From Candidatus Eiseniibacteriota bacterium (GTDB lineage: Bacteria; Eisenbacteria; RBG-16-71-46), in assembly GCA_023249815.1 (NCBI GenBank), contig JAHFBX010000217.1, forward strand, positions 1 through 5,755: DNA of 5,755 nucleotides, read 5' to 3'. Positions 1 through 5,755 of this stretch are shown piece by piece; the stretch's first letter is position 1; each line of letters starts with the position of its first letter. The translations under genes were made by a program, and so were the position numbers. The notes below the pieces were generated by a model. That model saw only the letters and a list, made by a program, of their open reading frames with translations, was not told the DNA's origin and ran no database searches.

Positions 1-2183
1 GGCCGCTCGCCGGCGCACTCGACGCGAACGACCGCCGCACGCTCGCCGAGTCCGGCGACTCGCTGGCGCTCGGCTCGGGCGTCACGCCGGGAGTGGGGGA
101 CTACGACACCGTCTCGGTCGCGGGCGTGTCTCGGTTCGCGTTCGCCGGGCTCGATTCGGGCGCGTTCGCCGTCCGGTTCGCCCGCGTCGGCGACAGTCGC
201 GGGGACTACACGGACTCGAGCCTGGTCGGTGGCCGTACGGCGTATCGCTACGTGGGACCAGGCCTCGGCGCGTACCGCGTCGGACGCTTGCTGCCGGCAC
301 CCGAGGCGCACGAGCTGGGCGCCGTCGGCACCCGGCTCGTCGCGGGACCGCTGCGGTTCGACGCCGAGGGCGCGCTCTCGAGGCTCGATCGCAACACGCT
401 GTCGTCGCGAGACGGTGGCGACGACGCCGGCGCGGCGGGGCACGTCTCGGTGACGAGCGAGGGCCGGGTGCCGTTCCTTGCCGGCAAGGTCGGGACGCTG
501 GCCTCGTTTCGTGCCGTGGACCAGCGGTTCTCGCCGTTCACGCGGCTCGAGCGACCGTTCGCCGAGGAGGACTGGGGGCTGCCCGCCCGCTCCGACCTCG
601 AGCACCAGCGCCGGGGCGAGGCGCAGGTGTGGTGGCGGCCCGCGGAGACCCGTGAGCTCAAGGCCGAGCTCGCACGACTCACCACGCCCGAGGGCTACGC
701 GGGCACCCGCCGCGTACTCGGCGGCCGTTTCGGTGCCGGGGCGCTGGGCGCGCAGGCGTCGTGGCTCGACGCCGACGGTACGCTTTCGAACCTCGCGTTC
801 GGGCACGGTGGCCGCTCGCGCGGGACGGGCGAGCTGCGTTGGCGCGGAGCCTGGCTGGCGCCCGCGGTCCGCGCCGAGACGGACACGCGCGAGACGCCGG
901 GTGACACGGCTTCCACGCGCGACCGCGTGCGATCGCTGGACGCCGACCTCGGGTCGGGCTCACGCTGGCCGTGGCGGGCCACGCTCGGAGCGGGCACGCG
1001 CACGGATCAGCGAGACGCGGGGCTCACCGCGACCCGAACGCGGACTCGGCTGCTGCGTGCCGAGCTCGAGACGCCCGCCCCCGCGCCGATCGGCGCGGCG
1101 CTGCTTGCGAATCGCCGCGACACGCGCGACGAGACGAACGGGGCGCGCGTCCGCCAGGACCTGGCGAGCGCGCGCCTGCGTGGCGACTGGCGTGCCACGG
1201 GGCTCTCCGGAGCGCTCCAGGTGGAACGCACCGGTGAGGCCGAGAACCGCCGCGTGCGCCAGCTCACGTTCGTGGGCACGGGCCGCGGAGCCTACGATGC
1301 GACTGGGAACTTCGTCGGCACCGGCGACTACGACCTCGTGCTCGTGGTGAGTCCCGAGCTCGAGCGCTTCGCGCGTACCGCGACGAGTGCCCGCGCGTCG
1401 TGGACGTTTGGAGCGACCGAGCCGTGGAAGGGCTCGCGCGTCGAGTTCACGCTCGAGGACGAGGCGAGGCGACGCGGCGGCGGCCGGCTCGCCGACGTGT
1501 TCCTGTCCACGGGGCTGGCACTCGTGGACCCCGACCTGGCGCGCGGCAGCGTCCTCCAGCGCCTCGAGGCCGAGTTGGCGCCAGGCTCGCGCGTCGCGGG
1601 TCTGAAGCTTCGGGCGGAACGCCGGCTGAACGCCGATCGCACGTTCGACAACTTCGCCCAGACGACGGACCAGCGCTCGGGCTCGCTCCGTTGGCGTGCG
1701 CGGCCTGGAGCCACGACCAGTACCGAGGCCGAGGCGCGCGTGCAATGGCAGCGGGCGGAGCAGTCGCTCTTGGGCGGAGCGCGTTACGGACGCACACTCG
1801 TGGACCAGGTCGCGAGCGCGCTGGTCGTGTGGCAACCGGCTGGGCAGCTGCGGATCGCATGTAACATGGACGCGACGTGGTCGCGCGCGCTCTGGTATGG
1901 CGAAGCCACACGAACGCTGCGCCTCGGCCCCGACGCCGCGGTGGGCGTGGGGAAGACCGGTCGCGCCGAACTCATCCTGCGGCGAGCGTTCGTGAGCGGA
2001 CCCTCGGCCGTGAGCCTGCTGCCGAGCGCGGAGGCGGCAGGGGCGGCGCGTTGGGACGGCACCGCGCGAATCGACCTGCGTCTCCACGAGAGCACCACGT
2101 TCGGATTGGAGACGAGCGTGCGCGAACGACCGGAACGAAAGACGGTGGTGACGGGAAGAGCGGAAGTGAGGGCGTTTTTCTGA
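1..2183 (+). CDS. Probable outer-membrane beta-barrel protein, family not recognised; 5'-partial
   Basis: The reading frame is open from the first complete codon at base 3 to a TGA at 2181-2183, giving 726 residues. The start lies upstream of the window; the GTG at 93 is internal. I do not recognise a named family. The first 90 or so residues carry degenerate repeats of Gly-x-Gly-x-Gly-x-Tyr type, with two more copies near residues 423-443. The rest consists of short alternating polar/hydrophobic segments rich in Arg, Glu, Thr and Ala. Such segments suit amphipathic beta-strands with charged loops, and I see no hydrophobic transmembrane helix or enzymatic motif. The protein ends in Val-Arg-Ala-Phe-Phe; a terminal Phe on an amphipathic strand is the usual signal recognised by the Bam machinery. 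The gene sits just before an Omp85 gene, which supports an envelope role. An outer-membrane barrel is inferred; a secreted beta-rich surface protein is the main alternative. The coding call is firm, the product call moderate. Confidence 0.87.
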   Translation, partial: PLAGALDANDRRTLAESGDSLALGSGVTPGVGDYDTVSVAGVSRFAFAGLDSGAFAVRFARVGDSRGDYTDSSLVGGRTAYRYVGPGLGAYRVGRLLPAPEAHELGAVGTRLVAGPLRFDAEGALSRLDRNTLSSRDGGDDAGAAGHVSVTSEGRVPFLAGKVGTLASFRAVDQRFSPFTRLERPFAEEDWGLPARSDLEHQRRGEAQVWWRPAETRELKAELARLTTPEGYAGTRRVLGGRFGAGALGAQASWLDADGTLSNLAFGHGGRSRGTGELRWRGAWLAPAVRAETDTRETPGDTASTRDRVRSLDADLGSGSRWPWRATLGAGTRTDQRDAGLTATRTRTRLLRAELETPAPAPIGAALLANRRDTRDETNGARVRQDLASARLRGDWRATGLSGALQVERTGEAENRRVRQLTFVGTGRGAYDATGNFVGTGDYDLVLVVSPELERFARTATSARASWTFGATEPWKGSRVEFTLEDEARRRGGGRLADVFLSTGLALVDPDLARGSVLQRLEAELAPGSRVAGLKLRAERRLNADRTFDNFAQTTDQRSGSLRWRARPGATTSTEAEARVQWQRAEQSLLGGARYGRTLVDQVASALVVWQPAGQLRIACNMDATWSRALWYGEATRTLRLGPDAAVGVGKTGRAELILRRAFVSGPSAVSLLPSAEAAGAARWDGTARIDLRLHESTTFGLETSVRERPERKTVVTGRAEVRAFF
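87..275 (+). repeat. Degenerate Gly-rich/Tyr protein repeats in the upstream gene
   Basis: Four related segments follow one another: PGVGDY (87-104), AGLDSGAF (144-167), VGDSRGDY (186-209) and VGPGLGAY (252-275). Each has Gly residues spaced by one or two residues and ends in an aromatic residue. The aromatic residues are 21, 14 and 22 residues apart, so this is a spaced motif and not a strict tandem array. The likely role is repeated beta-turns or small beta-modules ahead of the barrel; this is inferred only from composition. Confidence 0.5.
1269..1331 (+). repeat. Paired FVGTG motif repeats, second cluster in the upstream gene
   Basis: FVGTGRGAY (1269-1295) is followed 15 bases later by FVGTGDY (1311-1331). 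Both are then followed by Asp. They match the Gly-x-Gly-x-Tyr pattern seen at the beginning of the window. The two copies use similar codons, with the second lacking two residues, which suggests a local duplication. The pair lies in the middle of the predicted barrel region and could form a long loop or beta-hairpin. Confidence 0.5.
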
Positions 2184-2224
2184 GCCCCCTCTTGCTTCGC
2201 ATGAAGCGCGGGCTCCGCCCGCGC
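2182..2224 (+). other. Two mutually exclusive potential hairpins at the gene junction
   Basis: Hairpin A pairs GAGCCC (2182-2187) with GGGCTC (2210-2215). An inner stem pairs GCTTC (2194-2198) with GAAGC (2203-2207) around a four-base loop that contains the first two bases of the ATG at 2201. Hairpin B pairs GCGCGGGC (2206-2213) with GCCCGCGC (2217-2224) around a three-base loop. Both use 2206-2215, so only one can form at a time. No U-tract follows either, so a classical intrinsic terminator is unlikely. A role in controlling translation of the downstream gene is possible but unproven, and at this GC content short stems also arise by chance. Confidence 0.35.
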
Positions 2225-2338
2225 GCGATGGCGCAGGCAGTCGCCGTGGCGGGGCGCGGCATCCGCCCGAGCACGGTTGCCCGAGCGCTCGCCATGCGCT
2301 GGCGCGGACTCCGCCCACGCGCCGCTGCGCGAGCGCTC
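2197..2338 (+). repeat. Three imperfect 48-bp direct repeats, each with a candidate start codon
   Basis: The 14-base core CGCGGNNTCCGCCC occurs at 2207, 2255 and 2303, exactly 48 bases apart. All twelve fixed bases are identical in the three copies. Each core contains GCGG and CCGC separated by three bases, a small palindrome. Just before each core is TCGC or TCGCC followed directly by ATG or GTG (2201, 2246, 2294). Copies 2 and 3 also share CGAGCGCTC (2282 and 2330). The period is 16 codons, so the frame is kept and the peptides read RGLRPRAMAQA, RGIRPSTVARAL and RGLRPRAAARAL. The array is either an Arg-rich extension of the Omp85 protein or a non-coding repeat read through by the open frame. 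Confidence 0.8.
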
Positions 2339-4045
2339 CAAACGACGTGCCTCACCTTGTGGCTCGCTTCCCCCGTGCTAGCCGTACCCGCCGCGCGGCT
2401 CCGGGCGACCGGCTGGCCGCTCACGTCACGCGATGCGGAATCACTGTTCGCGCCGGCGCTGCGCGCGCCCGCGGACAGCGCCACGCTCGCGCGGGCGCTG
2501 AATCGCGCGGAGGCGCGGCTCCAGTCGCAGGGCTGGCTCGACGCCACGCTCAGCGCGGTGTGGGACACTGCGCGAAGCACACTCTCGCTCGGCGCGATGG
2601 CCGGGCCCCGATATCGCTGGCGAACGCTCACGCTCGTCCTGCCCTCCGCCGACTCCAGCGCGCTCGCGAGTTGGCTGCCATGGCCGGCCGAACAGCCGAC
2701 GGATCCTGCCCGGCTCGGCACGCTCGTCGAGCAGGCGCTCCGCACCGCAGAATCGCACGGACACGCGTGGGCGCAGCTCGCGGTGACCGCATGGGACACC
2801 GACTCGGGTCGAGTGGACGTGCGACTCTCGGGCGCGCTCGGGCCCCGCGTGCGCGTGAGCGACGTGCGCGTGGACGGACTCCGCGTGACACGATCCGACG
2901 TGGCCAACAGGGCGCTCGGCCGGCTCGCGGGCGAGACCTACGATCCCGCGGCGGCAAAGGCCGCCGCGTCGCGCCTGGCTCAGCTCGGCGTGTTCTCGCG
3001 TGCCGAGTTCACCGGGCTCGAGGGCGGGCCGCAGTGGGAATCGGGCACGCTCGCGTTCCGGGTCGAGGAGCCGCGCTACAATCGGTTCGAGGGCGCGGTC
3101 GGTGTGCAGGGCAGTGCCGGAGTCGTGGGACTCGCGTCGCTCGATCTCGGCAACCTGCTCGGCACCGCACGCTCGGCCTCGCTCGGCTGGCGTTCGCGCG
3201 GCGCCGGCCGATCCGACTTCCGCATGCGATATTCCGAGCCGCAACTCGCGGGGCTGCCGTTTCGGCTCGAGCTGGCGCTCGCCCAGGAACTTCAAGATTC
3301 CACATACACGCGCACACGCTGGGGCGGGCGGCTGGCCACCCCGCTCGGCAGCGGCGATCGCATCGAGGCTGGCTATGAGGAGGAACGGGTGGTGCAGACT
3401 CGTGGCGAAGCGAGTACCGCGAACCTCCAGAACACGGTGTTCGCCTACGAGCGTGACGCGCGTGACGACCTGGTGTCGCCGCGCCAGGGCAGCCGGCTGC
3501 GGATCTCGGGCACGGGCGTGTTCAAGCGCGAGACGCTGCGGGCCCCGCTCGCGGGCAGCCCGCCCACGCGGCGCTCGCGCGGCGGTATCGCCGAGGCCCG
3601 CGTCGAATGGCACCGGCCCACCGCGGAATACTCGGGCCTCTCACTCGAACTCGGAGGCATCGGCCGCTTCTCGAGCGAGCGATTGCTCGCGGAGTACGAG
3701 CGCATCCCGATCGGCGGCGCGGCCACGCTGCGCGGTCACGACGAGGAGGCGTTCCGGGTGGATCGCGCGCTCACGAGCCGGCTCGAGTATCGCTGGTTCC
3801 CGGGTGCCAACGGCGAGCGCGTGTCGTTGTTCTGGGACCACGCGAGGATGTTCTCGCGCGACGCGGTCACCGACAGCACCGGCGTGATCCTCGGCGACGT
3901 CGCGAACACGCGCGCGGCCGACGGCGTTGGCTTCGGACTGCGCCTGCGCGCCGCGGGCGGGCTCGTGGATCTGGACTATGGCGTCGAACCCGGTCGCGGC
4001 TTCCTGGACGGACGGCTCCACCTGCGGCTCGTGAGCACGTTCTGA
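2201..4045 (+). CDS. Omp85 family outer-membrane protein (BamA/TamA-like) with POTRA modules
   Basis: This is an outer-membrane assembly or translocation factor of the Omp85 superfamily. Counting from the ATG at 2201 (614 residues), residues 48-61 are a hydrophobic stretch ending SPVLA, a good signal peptidase site. About three POTRA-like modules follow at roughly 90-145, 165-212 and 217-290. The last has the typical YDPAAAK...RLAQLGVFSRAEF pattern (247-270). From about 290 to the end is the bacterial surface antigen (D15) barrel, with GGAATLRGH at 505-513 matching the conserved loop-6 Arg-Gly motif, and a terminal Phe. The size is nearer TamA than five-POTRA BamA, so no gene symbol is given. 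The start is uncertain: 2201 lies 17 bases after the upstream stop, but 2294 gives a 583-residue protein with a more normal signal peptide (MRWRGLRPR...). None of the candidate starts has a clear Shine-Dalgarno. The frame stays open back to 1877, but that part overlaps the upstream gene and reads as unlikely protein. Confidence 0.92.
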   Translation: MKRGLRPRAMAQAVAVAGRGIRPSTVARALAMRWRGLRPRAAARALQTTCLTLWLASPVLAVPAARLRATGWPLTSRDAESLFAPALRAPADSATLARALNRAEARLQSQGWLDATLSAVWDTARSTLSLGAMAGPRYRWRTLTLVLPSADSSALASWLPWPAEQPTDPARLGTLVEQALRTAESHGHAWAQLAVTAWDTDSGRVDVRLSGALGPRVRVSDVRVDGLRVTRSDVANRALGRLAGETYDPAAAKAAASRLAQLGVFSRAEFTGLEGGPQWESGTLAFRVEEPRYNRFEGAVGVQGSAGVVGLASLDLGNLLGTARSASLGWRSRGAGRSDFRMRYSEPQLAGLPFRLELALAQELQDSTYTRTRWGGRLATPLGSGDRIEAGYEEERVVQTRGEASTANLQNTVFAYERDARDDLVSPRQGSRLRISGTGVFKRETLRAPLAGSPPTRRSRGGIAEARVEWHRPTAEYSGLSLELGGIGRFSSERLLAEYERIPIGGAATLRGHDEEAFRVDRALTSRLEYRWFPGANGERVSLFWDHARMFSRDAVTDSTGVILGDVANTRAADGVGFGLRLRAAGGLVDLDYGVEPGRGFLDGRLHLRLVSTF

Positions 4046-4047
4046 TG
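4043..4047 (+). promoter_or_regulatory. TGATG stop/start overlap coupling Omp85 and helicase genes
   Basis: The TGA ending the Omp85 gene (4043-4045) shares its A with the ATG of the helicase gene (4045-4047). No convincing Shine-Dalgarno precedes this ATG, so initiation probably depends on ribosomes finishing the upstream gene (translational coupling). A GTG at 4054 is an alternative start that would remove only three residues. Confidence 0.75.
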
Positions 4048-5755
4048 CGCCTCGTGACGCAGGTGGAGCGCGCGTTCGAGCCAGGCGGCGTGCTGGCGAC
4101 CCATTGGCCCGCGTGGGAGGAGCGCGCGGGGCAACGCGAGCTGGCGATCGAGGTGGCTCGCACGCTCGAGCACGGCGGCGTGCTCATGGCCGAAGCGCCG
4201 ACCGGCGTGGGCAAGTCGCTCGCCTACCTGTTGCCCGCGGTGCTGCATGCCGCGTCGACTCGTGAACGTGTCGTCGTGGCGACGTGCACACGCTCACTCC
4301 AGGATCAGCTCTTCGAACGCGACCTGCCGGCGGTCCTGGGCGCGCTCGGGCTCTCGCTGCCGGTGGCACTCCTCAAGGGCAAGCAGAACTACGTCTGCCC
4401 GCGCGCGCTGGAGCTGGCCTCGGACGACGTCCCGGCCGAGCGCGGCCTGCTGGAAGCGCTCCGCGCGTGGGCGGCACGCGACGCGACCGGAGACCTCGAC
4501 CGCTTCCCGAACGCGGAGGGAGAGCTGGCCCGCTCGCTGCGCGGTCGCGTCGCGACGGATCCCGCGGCCTGCACCGCGGCCACCTGCCGTCGCGGCCGCG
4601 AGTGCTTCTGGGTGCGCGCGCGTCGACGCGCGTCGGATGCGAGCCTCGTGGTGGTGAACCACGCGCTGCTCGCGCGCGCCGCGGAGGCGGACGGGCTGCT
4701 GCCGGCCTACGACGTGTTGGTCGTGGACGAGGCACATCGCCTGGAGGGCGTGCTCTCGTCCCAGCTCGAGCGCAGCGTGTCGCGGCATCGCATCGAGGAG
4801 CTGCTGCGGCTGACGGGAACGTTCGCGTCGGGCCGTCGCGGAACCGGGCTCCTGGCGCGGCTCCGCTCGTTCACGGCGCCGCTGCTCGAATCGAGCGAGG
4901 CGCGCGATCGCCTCGTCGCGGATCTGGAACAGCTTTCCGAACGCGCCGACGATCTGCGCCGGGACGCGGACCAGTTGTTCGCGTCGTTCGGCGCGGACAT
5001 GCCGGTGGGCGAGGGACCGTACGCGCGTCGCGTGCGGCACCGGGACGCCGCTGAACTGCTGGGCGGTGACCTGCAATCGCTCGAAGTGGTGCTCGAGCAC
5101 ATGCGCCGCCACGCGGTGGTGCTCGGCCGGGCGGCGGGACTCGTCCAGTCCGCGGCCGTTGACGGCGCGGCTTCCGAGGAGCTGCAGGGCGAGCTCGAAA
5201 ACGTCGCGAATCGCTGGCAGCGCATCGGCGACGACCTGGCGTTGCTCGTGGACGCCGACGAGCGCGACTGGGCCTACTGGCGCTCGCAAGGGCCGCGCTC
5301 GCGCGCCGCCGAGCTCCACGCCGCGCCGGTCTGGGTGGGCGATCACGCGCGCCGGCTGGTGCGGGACGGCACGCGCGCGGCCGTCTTGACGAGCGCCACG
5401 TTGTCCGCCGCTGGTGACTTCACGTGGGCCGCCGAACGCCTGGGGCTCGGCGAGGAGCGCGGCGCACCCTACACGAGCCTGAGCGTTCCGAGCCCGTTCC
5501 CGCTCGCGCGGCAGATGCGCGCCTACGTGCTGGATAGCGGAGCGGACGAAGCCACGGCCATCGCCGACGTGGTCGCCGAGTTGTGGCGCGCGGCGCGGCG
5601 CAACACGCTCGTGCTGTTCACCGCGCACGAGCGCCTGCGCCGTGCACACGAACGATTGCGCACGCTGCTCCCGCCGGAAGCGCCGCTGACGGCGCAGGAC
5701 CGGGACGGGCCGGCGGGGCTCTTGGCCGAGCGCTTCCGCGGCGAGCGCGCCGCGG
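4045..5755 (+). CDS. dinG: DinG-family Fe-S ATP-dependent DNA helicase (XPD-like superfamily 2), 3'-partial
   Basis: This is a cytoplasmic ATP-driven 5'-3' DNA helicase of the DinG/YoaA group, whose relatives unwind forked, R-loop or G-quadruplex DNA during repair. The frame is open for 570 codons to the window edge. Visible motifs in order are: an EERAGQ Q-motif-like segment (25-30), Walker A EAPTGVGKS (50-58), motif Ia ATCTRSLQDQL (79-89), and KGKQNYVC (111-118). Cys118, Cys176, Cys181 and Cys187 form the expected four-Cys iron-sulfur ligand set. Then come VVVNHALL (202-209), Walker B DEAH (228-231), motif III LTSATLS (448-454), the SPFPL segment (483-487) and motif IV-like LVLFTAHE (522-529). 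Motifs V and VI, with the arginine finger, must lie beyond the window. Residues 288-312 are charged and helical, within the region where the family has its arch domain. The N-terminus starts directly at the helicase, so no exonuclease domain is fused as in some Firmicutes DinG. The symbol reflects the family; YoaA-type function is possible. Confidence 0.95.
   Translation, partial: MRLVTQVERAFEPGGVLATHWPAWEERAGQRELAIEVARTLEHGGVLMAEAPTGVGKSLAYLLPAVLHAASTRERVVVATCTRSLQDQLFERDLPAVLGALGLSLPVALLKGKQNYVCPRALELASDDVPAERGLLEALRAWAARDATGDLDRFPNAEGELARSLRGRVATDPAACTAATCRRGRECFWVRARRRASDASLVVVNHALLARAAEADGLLPAYDVLVVDEAHRLEGVLSSQLERSVSRHRIEELLRLTGTFASGRRGTGLLARLRSFTAPLLESSEARDRLVADLEQLSERADDLRRDADQLFASFGADMPVGEGPYARRVRHRDAAELLGGDLQSLEVVLEHMRRHAVVLGRAAGLVQSAAVDGAASEELQGELENVANRWQRIGDDLALLVDADERDWAYWRSQGPRSRAAELHAAPVWVGDHARRLVRDGTRAAVLTSATLSAAGDFTWAAERLGLGEERGAPYTSLSVPSPFPLARQMRAYVLDSGADEATAIADVVAELWRAARRNTLVLFTAHERLRRAHERLRTLLPPEAPLTAQDRDGPAGLLAERFRGERAA

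Noticed and set aside
1877..2200. Upstream extension of the Omp85 reading frame
   Set aside because: It would overlap the preceding gene by about 300 bases. It reads as Arg/Gly-rich out-of-frame translation and would place the signal peptide about 170 residues from the start.
2206..2224. Strong GC hairpin considered as a rho-independent terminator
   Set aside because: No T-tract follows the stem, and the downstream gene begins at or just after it, so termination here is not supported.
960..2318. Long open frame of 452 codons on the minus strand opposite the first gene
   Set aside because: It is antisense to a well-supported gene. Its predicted protein is rich in Arg, Ala and Gly with no motif, as expected when stop codons are rare in GC-rich DNA.
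2347..3378. Alternative + strand frame of 343 codons inside the Omp85 gene
   Set aside because: It is an Arg/Ala-rich shadow of the true frame, with no recognisable domain.
2441..3613. Open frame of 390 codons on the minus strand opposite the Omp85 gene
   Set aside because: It mirrors the codon bias of the + strand gene, which has clear POTRA and barrel motifs. The antisense product shows none.
4294..5649. Open frame of 451 codons on the minus strand opposite the helicase gene
   Set aside because: The + strand frame carries an ordered set of helicase motifs over the same bases. The antisense frame is low-complexity Arg/Ala-rich sequence.
1..5755. Frequent CTCGAG and GAGCTC hexamers across the window
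   Set aside because: In the genes they mostly arise from the common codon pairs CTC-GAG (Leu-Glu) and GAG-CTC (Glu-Leu), so no binding-site array is implied.

Overview
The window is very GC-rich and densely coded. All genes lie on the + strand, and no gap without a gene exceeds about 20 bases. Codons are strongly GC-biased at third positions. Two consecutive genes encode envelope proteins that look like outer-membrane beta-barrels, so the host is a diderm (Gram-negative-type) bacterium with high GC. The glycine-rich, repeat-bearing outer-membrane protein next to an Omp85 protein recalls uncultivated FCB-like or Eisenbacteria-like lineages. That placement is an impression from memory; nothing in the window fixes the phylum.

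Layout: (1) bases 1-2183 hold the 3' part of a large gene whose start lies before the window. It encodes an unrecognised protein with degenerate glycine/tyrosine repeats and a C-terminus ending in Phe-Phe, read here as a probable outer-membrane barrel. (2) Bases 2182-2350 hold a compact junction with two mutually exclusive potential hairpins and a three-copy imperfect 48-bp direct repeat. Each repeat copy carries an in-frame possible start codon. (3) Bases 2201-4045 encode an Omp85 (BamA/TamA-like) protein with a signal peptide, about three POTRA-like modules and a bacterial surface antigen barrel. (4) From base 4045 to the window end, overlapping the previous stop codon as TGATG, runs a DinG-family iron-sulfur DNA helicase gene. 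It is cut by the window edge before its last helicase motifs.

The tight packing suggests one transcription unit. The first two products plausibly work together: Omp85 proteins insert or export outer-membrane beta proteins, and the upstream gene looks like such a client. The helicase has no evident functional link to them and is probably carried along by operon structure. No RNA genes, mobile elements, CRISPR arrays or clear intrinsic terminators were seen. The most distinctive signal is the triplicated initiation region in front of the Omp85 gene, not a recognisable new system.
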